Of a DNA stretch of 64,000 nucleotides, positions 48,401 to 63,300 are shown in pieces. Origin of the DNA: Megachile rotundata (lineage: Eukaryota; Arthropoda; Insecta; Hymenoptera; Megachilidae); NCBI RefSeq assembly GCF_050947335.1, contig NW_027473318.1, positions 620,001 to 684,000 of the forward strand, read 5' to 3'. Position numbers and translations under genes: made by a program. Every line of letters begins with the position of its first letter. The stretch's first letter is position 1. The notes under the pieces were generated by a model. The model did no database searches. It was not told where the DNA came from and saw only the letters and a list, made by a program, of their open reading frames with translations.

Positions 48401-51400
48401 CAATCACAATCATACAATCACAATCATACAATCACAATCATACAATCGCAATCATACAATTACAATATCCCAAATACAATCATACAATCACAATCATACA
48501 CTCACAATCATACAATCACAATCATACAATCACAAATCATACAATCACAATCATACAATCACAATCATACAATCACAATCATACAATCACAGTCATACAA
48601 TCACAGTCATACTATCACAATCATACAATCACAATCATAGAATCACAATCGTAAATTCACAATCATACAATCACAATCATACAATCACAATCATACAATC
48701 ACAATCATACAATCACAATCATACAATCACAATCATACAATCACATTCATACAATCGCAAGCATACAATCACAATCATACAATCTCAATCATACAATCAC
48801 AATCATACAATCATAATCATACAATTACAATCATACGTCACAATCATACAATCACAATCATACAATCGCAATCATACAATTACAATATCCCAAATACAAT
48901 CTCCCAAATACAATCATACAATCACAATCATACAATCACAATCATACAATCACAATCATACAATCACAATCATACAATCACAATCATACAATCACAATCA
49001 TACAATCACAATCATACAATCGCAATCATACAATCACAATCATACTATCACAATCATACTATCACAATCATACAATCACAATCATACAATCACAATCATA
49101 CAATCACAATCATACAATCACACTCATACAATCACAATCATACAATCACAATCATACAATCACAATCATAGCATCACAATCATACTTTCACAATCATACA
49201 ATCACAATCATACAATCACAATCATACAATCACAGTCATACAATCACAATCATACAATCACAATCGTACTATCACAATCATACAATCACAATCATACAAT
49301 CACAGTCATACAATCGCAAGCATACAATCACAATCATACAATCTCAATCATACAATCACAATCATACAATCATAATCATACAATTACAGTCATACATCAC
49401 AATCATACAATCACAATCATACAATCACAATCATACAATCACAATCATACAATCACAATCATACCATCGCATTCATACTTTCACAATCATACTATCACAA
49501 TCATACAATCACAATCATACAATCACAATCATACAATCTCAATCATACAATCACAATCATACAATCATAATCATACAATTACAATCATACGTCACAATCA
49601 TACAATCACAATCATACAATCACAATCATACAATCACAATCATACAATCACATTCATACAATCGCAAGCATACAATCACAATCGTACTATCACAATCATA
49701 CAATCACAATCATACAATCACAATCATACAATCACAATCATACAATCACAGTCATACAATCACAGACATACTATCACAATCATACAATCACAATCATAGA
49801 ATCACAATCGTAAATTCACAATCATACAATCACAATCATACAATCACAATCATACAATCACAATCATACAATCACACTCATACAATCACAATCATACAAT
49901 CACAATCATACAATCACAATCATAGCATCACAATCATACTTTCACAATCATACAATCACAATCATACAATCACAATCATACAATCACAGTCATACAATCA
50001 CAATCATACAATCACAATCGTACTATCACAATCATACAATCACAATCATACAATCACAGTCATACAATCGCAAGCATACAATCACAATCATACAATCTCA
50101 ATCATACAATCACAATCATACAATCATAATCATACAATTACAGTCATACATCACAATCATACAATCACAATCATACAATCACAATCATACAATCACAATC
50201 ATACAATCGCAATCATACCATCGCATTCATACAATCGCAATCATACAATCACAATCATACAACCGCAATCATACAATTACAATCTCCCAAATACAATCTC
50301 CCAAATACAATCACCCAAATACAATCATACAATCACAATCATACAATCATAATCATACAATCACAATCATACAATCACAATCATACTTTCACAATCATAC
50401 AATCACAATCATACAATCACAAAAATACAATCATAATCATACAATCACAATCATACAATCGCAATCATACAGTCACAATCGTACAATCATAATCATGCAA
50501 TCACAATCATACGATCGCAATCATACAATCACAATCATACCATCACAATCATACAATCACAATCATACAATCATAATCATACAATTACAATCATACATCA
50601 CAATCATACAATCACAATCATACAATCGCAATCATACAATCACAATCATACAATCGCAATCATACAATTACAATCTCCCAAATACAATCTCCCAAATACA
50701 ATCTCCCAGATACAATCATACAATGACAATCATACAATCACAATCATACAATCATAATCATACAATTACAATCATACATGAGAATCATACAATCACAATC
50801 ATACAATCGCAATCATACAATCACAATCATACAATCGCAATCATACAATTACAATCTCCCAAATACAATCTCCCGAATACAATCTCCCAAATACAATCAT
50901 ACAATCACAATCATACAATCACAATCATACAATCACAATCATACTATCACAATCATACAATCACAATCATACAATCACAATCATACAATCACAATCATAC
51001 AATCACAATCATACAATCACAATCATACAATCACAATCATACATTCAAAATCATGCAATCACAATCATACAATCACAATCATGCAATCACAATCATACAA
51101 TTATAATCATACAATCACAATCATTCAATCACAATCGTACAATCTCAATCGCACAACCACAATCACACAATCACACTCGTACAATCACAATCATACAATC
51201 ACAATCATACAATCACAATCATACAATCGCAATCATACAATTACAATATCCAAAATACAATCATACAATCACAATCATACAATCACAATCATACAATCAC
51301 AATCATACAATCACAATCATACAATCACAATCATACAATCATAATCATACAATTACAATCATACATCACAATCATACAATCACAATCATACAATCGCAAT

Positions 51401-52330
51401 CATACAATCACAATCATACAATCGCAATCAAACAATTACAATCTCCCAAATACAATCTCCCAAATACAATCTCCCAGATACAATCATACAATGACAATCA
51501 TACAATCACAATCATACAATCATAATCATACAATTACAATCATACATCAGAATCATACAATCACAATCATGCAATCGCAATCATACAATCACAATCATAC
51601 AATCGCAATCATACAATTACAATCTCCCAAATACAATCTCCCGAATACAATCTCCCAAATACAATCATACAATAACAATCATACAATCACAATCATACAA
51701 TCACAATCATACTATCACAATCATACAATCACAATCATACAATCACAATCATACAATCACAATCATACAATCACAATCATACAATCACAATCATACAATC
51801 ACAATCATACAATCACAATCATACATTCAAAATCATGCAATCACAATCATACAATCACAATCATGCAATCACAATCATACAATTATAATCATACAATCAC
51901 AATCATTCAATCACAATCGTACAATCTCAATCGCACAACCACAATCACACAATCACACTCATACAATCACAATCATACAATCACAATCATACAATCGCAA
52001 TCATACAATTACAATATCCCAAATACAATCATAAAATCACAATCATACAATCACAATCATACAATCACAATCATACAATCACAATCATACAATCGCATTC
52101 ATACAATCGCAATCATACAATCACAATCATACAATCGCAATCATACAATTACAATCTCCCAAATACAATCTCCCAAATACAATCACCCAAATACAATCAT
52201 ACAATCACAATCATACAATCATAATCATACAATCACAATCATACAATCACAATCATACAATCACAATCATACTATCACAATCATACAATCACAATCACAC
52301 AATCACAATCAGACAATCTCAATCATACAA
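48400..52330. repeat. Large HOR duplication, copy 1 (about 3.9 kb)
   Basis: Matches about 56421-60350. The offset is 8,021 bp at the single-base-insertion unit CACAAATCAT (48531/56552) and 8,035 bp after one extra unit near 57000. It returns to 8,021 after one unit change near 51800. Markers: CCATCGCATTCATACTTTC 49464/57499, CAGACATAC near 49764/57799, CGATCG 50512/58547, alpha cassettes 51081/59116 and 51863/59884. Few substitutions are visible, so the event looks recent. Confidence 0.9.
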
Positions 52331-53140
52331 TCACAATCATACAATCACAATCATACAATCGCAATCATACAATTACAATATCCCAAATACAATCATACAA
52401 TCACAATCATACACTCACAATCATACAATCACAATCATACAATCACAATCATACAATCACAATCATACAATCACAATCATACAATCACAATCATACAATC
52501 ACAGTCATACAATCACAGTCATACTATCACAATCATACAATCACAATCATAGAATCACAATCGTAAATTCACAATCATACAATCACAATCATACAATCAC
52601 AATCATACAATCACAATCATACAATCACAATCATACAATCACAAATAATACAATCACAATCATACAATCACAATCATACAATCACATTCATACAATCGCA
52701 AGCATACAATCACAATCATTCAATCTCAATCATACAATCACAATCATACAATCATAATCATACAATTACAATCATACGTCACAATCATACAATCACAATC
52801 ATACAATCGCAATCATACAATTACAATATCCCAAATACAATCTCCCAAATACAATCATACAATCACAATCATACAATCACAATCATACAATCACAATCAT
52901 ACAATCACAATCATACAATCACAATCATACCATCGCATTCATACAATCGCAATCATACAATCACAATCATACAATCGCAATCATACAATTACAATCTCCC
53001 AAATACAATCTCCCAAATACAATCACCCAAATACAATCATACAATCACAATCATACAATCATAATCATACAATCACAATCATACAATCACAATCATACTT
53101 TCACAATCATACAATCACAATCATACAATCACAATCATAC
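51429..53140. repeat. Nested HOR, copied at about 2.42 kb offset
   Basis: Matches about 53861-55557. The CAAACAATTAC variant lies at 51429/53861 (2,432 bp), the alpha cassette at 51863/54281 (2,418 bp) and CATTCAATCTC at 52717/55134 (2,417 bp). The last 1-bp change is explained by a one-base insertion, CACAAATAATAC, near 52643 that the second copy lacks. CAAACAATTAC also marks 47223 and 59464. Confidence 0.85.
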
Positions 53141-56100
53141 AATCACAAAAATACAATCATAATCATGCAATCACAATCATACGATCGCAATCATACAATC
53201 ACAATCATACCATCACAATCATACAATCATAATCATACAATTACAATCATACATCACAATCATACAATCACAATCATACAATCGCAATCATACAATCACA
53301 ATCATACAATCATAATCATACAATTACAATCATACATCACAATCATACAATCACAATCATACAATCGCAATCATACAATCACAATCATACAATCACAATC
53401 ATACAATCACAATCATACAATCACAATCATACAATCACAATCATACAATCACAATCATACAACCGCAATCATACAATTACAATCTCCCAAATACAATCTC
53501 CCAAATACAATCACCCAAATACAATCATACAATCACAATCATACAATCATAATCATACAATCACAATCATACAATCACAATCATACTTTCACAATCATAC
53601 AATCACAATCATACAATCACAAAAATACAATCATAATCATACAATCACAATCATACAATCGCAATCATACAGTCACAATCGTACAATCATAATCATGCAA
53701 TCACAATCATACGATCGCAATCATACAATCACAATCATACCATCACAATCATACAATCACAATCATACAATCATAATCATACAATTACAATCATACATCA
53801 CAATCATACAATCACAATCATACAATCGCAATCATACAATCACAATCATACAATCGCAATCAAACAATTACAATCTCCCAAATACAATCTCCCAAATACA
53901 ATCTCCCAGATACAATCATACAATGACAATCATACAATCACAATCATACAATCATAATCATACAATTACAATCATACATCAGAATCATACAATCACAATC
54001 ATGCAATCGCAATCATACAATCACAATCATACAATCGCAATCATACAATTACAATCTCCCAAATACAATCTCCCGAATACAATCTCCCAAATACAATCAT
54101 ACAATAACAATCATACAATCACAATCATACAATCACAATCATACTATCACAATCATACAATCACAATCATACAATCACAATCATACAATCACAATCATAC
54201 AATCACAATCATACAATCACAATCATACAATCACAATCATACATTCAAAATCATGCAATCACAATCATACAATCACAATCATGCAATCACAATCATACAA
54301 TTATAATCATACAATCACAATCATTCAATCACAATCGTACAATCTCAATCGCACAACCACAATCACACAATCACACTCATACAATCACAATCATACAATC
54401 ACAATCATACAATCGCAATCATACAATTACAATATCCCAAATACAATCATAAAATCACAATCATACAATCACAATCATACAATCACAATCATACAATCAC
54501 AATCATACAATCGCATTCATACAATCGCAATCATACAATCACAATCATACAATCGCAATCATACAATTACAATCTCCCAAATACAATCTCCCAAATACAA
54601 TCACCCAAATACAATCATACAATCACAATCATACAATCATAATCATACAATCACAATCATACAATCACAATCATACAATCACAATCATACTATCACAATC
54701 ATACAATCACAATCACACAATCACAATCAGACAATCTCAATCATACAATCACAATCATACAATCACAATCATACAATCGCAATCATACAATTACAATATC
54801 CCAAATACAATCATACAATCACAATCATACACTCACAATCATACAATCACAATCATACAATCACAATCATACAATCACAATCATACAATCACAATCATAC
54901 AATCACAATCATACAATCACAGTCATACAATCACAGTCATACTATCACAATCATACAATCACAATCATAGAATCACAATCGTAAATTCACAATCATACAA
55001 TCACAATCATACAATCACAATCATACAATCACAATCATACAATCACAATCATACAATCACAATCATACAATCACAATCATACAATCACAATCATACAATC
55101 ACATTCATACAATCGCAAGCATACAATCACAATCATTCAATCTCAATCATACAATCACAATCATACAATCATAATCATACAATTACAATCATACGTCACA
55201 ATCATACAATCACAATCATACAATCGCAATCATACAATTACAATATCCCAAATACAATCTCCCAAATACAATCATACAATCACAATCATACAATCACAAT
55301 CATACAATCACAATCATACAATCACAATCATACAATCACAATCATACCATCGCATTCATACAATCGCAATCATACAATCACAATCATACAATCGCAATCA
55401 TACAATTACAATCTCCCAAATACAATCTCCCAAATACAATCACCCAAATACAATCATACAATCACAATCATACAATCATAATCATACAATCACAATCATA
55501 CAATCACAATCATACTTTCACAATCATACAATCACAATCATACAATCACAATCATACAATCACAAAAATACAATCATAATCATGCAATCACAATCATACG
55601 ATCGCAATCATACAATCACAATCATACCATCACAATCATACAATCACAATCATACAATCATAATCATACAATTACAATCATACATCACAATCATACAATC
55701 ACAATCATACAATCGCAATCATACAATCACAATCATACAATCATAATCATACAATTACAATCATACATCACAATCATACAATCACAATCATACAATCGCA
55801 ATCATACAATCACAATCATACAATCACAATCATACAATCACAATCATACAATCACAATCATACAATCACAATCATACAATCACAATCATACAATCACAAT
55901 CATACAATCACAATCATACAATCACAATCATACAATCACAATCATACAATCGCAATCATACAATCACAATCATACTATCACAATCATACTATCACAATCA
56001 TACAATCACAATCATACAATCACAATCATACAATCACAATCATACAATCACACTCATACAATCACAATCATACAATCACAATCATACAATCACAATCATA

Positions 56101-56420
56101 GCATCACAATCATACTTTCACAATCATACAATCACAATCATACAATCACAATCATACAATCACAGTCATACAATCACAATCATACTATCACAATCGTACT
56201 ATCACAATCATACAATCACAATCATACAATCACAGTCATACAATCGCAAGCAAACAATCACAATCATACAATCTCAATCATACAATCACAATCATACAAT
56301 CATAATCATACAATTACAGTCATACATCACAATCATACAATCACAATCATACAATCACAATCATACAATCACAATCATACAATCACAATCATACCATCGC
56401 ATTCATACTTTCACAATCAT
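52331..56420. repeat. Satellite between the two 3.9-kb copies
   Basis: Gene-free satellite. It contains the second copy of the 2.42-kb-offset HOR, the alpha cassette at 54281, and CGATCG boxes at 53182, 53712 and 55599. It includes TAGAATC/CGTAAATTC pairs near 52550 and 54969 and a TAGCATC/CTTTC run near 56099. The right end carries the CCATCGCATTCATACTTTC junction unit at 56394. Confidence 0.82.
53712..53717. other. CGATCG box (PvuI palindrome), one of 43
   Basis: The variant CATGCAATC...CATACGATCGCAATC contains the palindrome CGATCG, the PvuI recognition sequence. By eye it occurs at 1021, 1328, 2737, 5000, 6636, 14587, 16081, 17269, 17660, 19212, 20078, 21449, 22315, 23909, 28576, 29987, 30993, 31510, 33227, 33828, 35267, 36330, 37197, 39964, 42102, 42605, 43974, 44532, 45274, 45637, 46825, 46992, 50512, 53182, 53712, 55599, 58547, 60475, 60517, 60935, 62863, 63029 and 63714. 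It holds two CpGs in an otherwise CpG-poor array. No regulatory role is claimed. Confidence 0.85.
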
Positions 56421-59400
56421 ACTATCACAATCATACAATCACAATCATACAATCACAATCATACAATCGCAATCATACAATTACAATATCCCAAATACAA
56501 TCATACAATCACAATCATACACTCACAATCATACAATCACAATCATACAATCACAAATCATACAATCACAATCATACAATCACAATCATACAATCACAAT
56601 CATACAATCACAGTCATACAATCACAGTCATACTATCACAATCATACAATCACAATCATAGAATCACAATCGTAAATTCACAATCATACAATCACAATCA
56701 TACAATCACAATCATACAATCACAATCATACAATCACAATCATACAATCACAATCATACAATCACATTCATACAATCGCAAGCATACAATCACAATCATA
56801 CAATCTCAATCATACAATCACAATCATACAATCATAATCATACAATTACAATCATACGTCACAATCATACAATCACAATCATACAATCGCAATCATACAA
56901 TTACAATATCCCAAATACAATCTCCCAAATACAATCATACAATCACAATCATACAATCACAATCATACAATCACAATCATACAATCACAATCATACAATC
57001 ACAATCATACAATCACAATCATACAATCACAATCATACAATCACAATCATACAATCGCAATCATACAATCACAATCATACTATCACAATCATACTATCAC
57101 AATCATACAATCACAATCATACAATCACAATCATACAATCACAATCATACAATCACACTCATACAATCACAATCATACAATCACAATCATACAATCACAA
57201 TCATAGCATCACAATCATACTTTCACAATCATACAATCACAATCATACAATCACAATCATACAATCACAGTCATACAATCACAATCATACAATCACAATC
57301 GTACTATCACAATCATACAATCACAATCATACAATCACAGTCATACAATCGCAAGCATACAATCACAATCATACAATCTCAATCATACAATCACAATCAT
57401 ACAATCATAATCATACAATTACAGTCATACATCACAATCATACAATCACAATCATACAATCACAATCATACAATCACAATCATACAATCACAATCATACC
57501 ATCGCATTCATACTTTCACAATCATACTATCACAATCATACAATCACAATCATACAATCACAATCATACAATCTCAATCATACAATCACAATCATACAAT
57601 CATAATCATACAATTACAATCATACGTCACAATCATACAATCACAATCATACAATCACAATCATACAATCACAATCATACAATCACATTCATACAATCGC
57701 AAGCATACAATCACAATCGTACTATCACAATCATACAATCACAATCATACAATCACAATCATACAATCACAATCATACAATCACAGTCATACAATCACAG
57801 ACATACTATCACAATCATACAATCACAATCATAGAATCACAATCGTAAATTCACAATCATACAATCACAATCATACAATCACAATCATACAATCACAATC
57901 ATACAATCACACTCATACAATCACAATCATACAATCACAATCATACAATCACAATCATAGCATCACAATCATACTTTCACAATCATACAATCACAATCAT
58001 ACAATCACAATCATACAATCACAGTCATACAATCACAATCATACAATCACAATCGTACTATCACAATCATACAATCACAATCATACAATCACAGTCATAC
58101 AATCGCAAGCATACAATCACAATCATACAATCTCAATCATACAATCACAATCATACAATCATAATCATACAATTACAGTCATACATCACAATCATACAAT
58201 CACAATCATACAATCACAATCATACAATCACAATCATACAATCGCAATCATACCATCGCATTCATACAATCGCAATCATACAATCACAATCATACAACCG
58301 CAATCATACAATTACAATCTCCCAAATACAATCTCCCAAATACAATCACCCAAATACAATCATACAATCACAATCATACAATCATAATCATACAATCACA
58401 ATCATACAATCACAATCATACTTTCACAATCATACAATCACAATCATACAATCACAAAAATACAATCATAATCATACAATCACAATCATACAATCGCAAT
58501 CATACAGTCACAATCGTACAATCATAATCATGCAATCACAATCATACGATCGCAATCATACAATCACAATCATACCATCACAATCATACAATCACAATCA
58601 TACAATCATAATCATACAATTACAATCATACATCACAATCATACAATCACAATCATACAATCGCAATCATACAATCACAATCATACAATCGCAATCATAC
58701 AATTACAATCTCCCAAATACAATCTCCCAAATACAATCTCCCAGATACAATCATACAATGACAATCATACAATCACAATCATACAATCATAATCATACAA
58801 TTACAATCATACATGAGAATCATACAATCACAATCATACAATCGCAATCATACAATCACAATCATACAATCGCAATCATACAATTACAATCTCCCAAATA
58901 CAATCTCCCGAATACAATCTCCCAAATACAATCATACAATCACAATCATACAATCACAATCATACAATCACAATCATACTATCACAATCATACAATCACA
59001 ATCATACAATCACAATCATACAATCACAATCATACAATCACAATCATACAATCACAATCATACAATCACAATCATACATTCAAAATCATGCAATCACAAT
59101 CATACAATCACAATCATGCAATCACAATCATACAATTATAATCATACAATCACAATCATTCAATCACAATCGTACAATCTCAATCGCACAACCACAATCA
59201 CACAATCACACTCGTACAATCACAATCATACAATCACAATCATACAATCACAATCATACAATCGCAATCATACAATTACAATATCCAAAATACAATCATA
59301 CAATCACAATCATACAATCACAATCATACAATCACAATCATACAATCACAATCATACAATCACAATCATACAATCATAATCATACAATTACAATCATACA

Positions 59401-60350
59401 TCACAATCATACAATCACAATCATACAATCGCAATCATACAATCACAATCATACAATCGCAATCAAACAATTACAATCTCCCAAATACAATCTCCCAAAT
59501 ACAATCTCCCAGATACAATCATACAATGACAATCATACAATCACAATCATACAATCATAATCATACAATTACAATCATACATCAGAATCATACAATCACA
59601 ATCATGCAATCGCAATCATACAATCACAATCATACAATCGCAATCATACAATTACAATCTCCCAAATACAATCTCCCGAATACAATCTCCCAAATACAAT
59701 CATACAATAACAATCATACAATCACAATCATACAATCACAATCATACTATCACAATCATACAATCACAATCATACAATCACAATCATACAATCACAATCA
59801 TACAATCACAATCATACAATCACAATCATACAATCACAATCATACATTCAAAATCATGCAATCACAATCATACAATCACAATCATGCAATCACAATCATA
59901 CAATTATAATCATACAATCACAATCATTCAATCACAATCGTACAATCTCAATCGCACAACCACAATCACACAATCACACTCATACAATCACAATCATACA
60001 ATCACAATCATACAATCGCAATCATACAATTACAATATCCCAAATACAATCATAAAATCACAATCATACAATCACAATCATACAATCACAATCATACAAT
60101 CACAATCATACAATCGCATTCATACAATCGCAATCATACAATCACAATCATACAATCGCAATCATACAATTACAATCTCCCAAATACAATCTCCCAAATA
60201 CAATCACCCAAATACAATCATACAATCACAATCATACAATCATAATCATACAATCACAATCATACAATCACAATAATACAATCACAATCATACTATCACA
60301 ATCATACAATCACAATCACACAATCACAATCAGACAATCTCACTCATACA
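56421..60350. repeat. Large HOR duplication, copy 2 (about 3.9 kb)
   Basis: Second member of the pair with 48400-52330. It contains two alpha cassettes (59116, 59884), the private ATATCCAAAATAC form near 59281 (also 51247 and 46360), and CATACATGAGAATC near 58812 (also 50777 and 45902). The right end diverges near 60275-60350, where CACAATAATAC and CTCACTC variants appear. Confidence 0.9.
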
Positions 60351-63300
60351 ATCACAATCATACAATCACAATCATACAATCACAAAAATACAATCATAAT
60401 CATACAATCACAATCATACAATCGCAATCATACAATCACAATCATACAATCATAATCATGCAATCACAGTCATACGATCGCAATCATACAATCACAATCA
60501 TACCATCACAATCATACGATCGCAATCATACAATCACAATCATACCATCACAATCATACAATCAGAATCATACAATCATAATCATACAATTACAATCATA
60601 CATCACAATCATACAATCACAATCATACAATCGCAATCATACAATCACAATCATACAATCGCAATCATACAATCACAATCATACAATCATAATCATTCAA
60701 TTACAATCATACATCACAATCATACAATCACAATCATACAATCGCAATCATACAATCACAATCATACAATCACAATCATACAATCACAATCATACAACCA
60801 CAATCAGACAATCACAATCATACAATCACAATCATACAATCACAATTATGCAATCACAATCATACAATCGCATTCATATAATCGCAATCATACAATCACA
60901 ATCATACAATCATGATCATACAATCACAATCATACGATCGCAATCATACAATCACAATCATACCATCACAATCATACAATCAGAATCATACAATCATAAT
61001 CATACAATTACAATCATACATCACAATCATACAATCACAATCATACAATCGCAATCATACAATCACAATCATACAATCGCAATCATACAATCACAATCAT
61101 ACAATCGCAATCATACAATTACAATCTCCCAAATACAATCTCCCAAATACAATCTCCCAACTACAATCTCCCAAATACAATCATACAATCACAATCATAC
61201 AATCACAATCATACAATCATAATCATACAATTACAATCATACATCACAATCATACAATCACAATCATACAATCGCAATCATACAATCACAATCATACAAT
61301 CGCAATCATACAATTACAATCTCCCAAATACAATCTCCCAAATACAATCTCCCAAATACAATCATACAATCACAATCATACAATCACAATCATACAATCA
61401 CAATCATACAATCACAATCATACTATCACAATCATACAATCACAATCATACAATCACAATCATACAATCACAATCATACAATCACAATCATACAATCACA
61501 ATCACACATTCAAAATCATGCAATCACAATCATACAATCACAATCATACAATCGCAATCATACAATTACAATCTCCCAAATACAATCTCCCAAATGCAAT
61601 CTCCCAACTACAATCTCCCAAATACAATCATACAATCACAATCATACAATCACAATCATACAATCATAATCATACAATTACAATCATACATCACAATCAT
61701 ACAATCACAATCATACAATCGCAATCATACAATCACAATCATACAATCGCAATCAGACAATTACAATCTCCCAAATACAATCTCCCAAATACAATCATAC
61801 AATCACAATCATACAATCACAATCATACAATCACAATCATACAATCACAATCATACAATCACAATCATACAATCACAATCATACTATCACAATCATACAA
61901 TCACAATCATACAATCACAATCATACAATCACAATCATACAATCACAATCATACAACCACAATCATACAATCACAAACATACAATCACAATCATACAATC
62001 ACAATCATACAATCACAATCATACAATCACAATCATACAATCACAATCATACAATCACAATCATACAATCACAATCATACAATCGCAATCATACAATCAC
62101 AATCATACTATCACAATCATACTATCACAATCATACAATCACAATCATACAATCACAATCATACAATCACAATCATACAACCACAATCATACAATCGCAA
62201 TCATACATTCAAAATCATGCAATCACAATCATACAATCACAATCATGCTATCACAATCATACAATCAGAATCATACAATCACAATCATTCAATAACAATC
62301 GTACAATCACAATCGTTCAATCACAATCGCACAACCACAATCAGACAATCACACTCATACAATCACAATCATACAATCACAATCATACAATCACAATCAT
62401 AGCATCACAATCATACTTTCACAATCATACAATCACAATCATACAATCACAATCATACAATCACAGTCATACAATCACAATCATACAATCACAATCGTAC
62501 TATCACAATCATACAATCACAATCATACAATCACAATCATACAATCACAATCATACAATCATAATGATACAATCACAATCATACAATCACAATCATACAA
62601 TCACAATCATACAATCACAGTCATACAATCGCAAGCATACAATCACAATCATACAATCTCAATCATACAATCACAATCATACAATCATAATCATACAATT
62701 ACAGTCATACATCACAATCATACAATCACAATCATACAATCACAATCGTACTATCACAATCATACAATCACAATCATACAATCACAATCATACAATCACA
62801 ATCATACAATCATAATCATACAATCACAATCATACAATCACAATCATACAATCACAATCATACGATCGCAAACATACAATCACAATCATACCATCACAAT
62901 CATACAATCACAATCATACAATCATAATCATACAATTACAATCATACATCACAATCATACAATTACAATCATACATCACAATCATACAATCACATTCATA
63001 CAATCGCAATCATACAATCACAATCATACGATCGCAATCATACAATTACAATCTCCCAAATACAATCTCCCAAATACAATCTCCCAACTACAATCTCCCA
63101 AATACAATCATACAATCACAATCATACAATCACAATCATACAATCATAATCATACAATTACAATCATACATCACAATCATACAATCACAATCATACAATC
63201 GCAATCATACAATCACAATCATACAATCGCAATCATACAATTACAATCTCCCAAATACAATCTCCCAAATACAATCTCCCAAATACAATCATACAATCAC

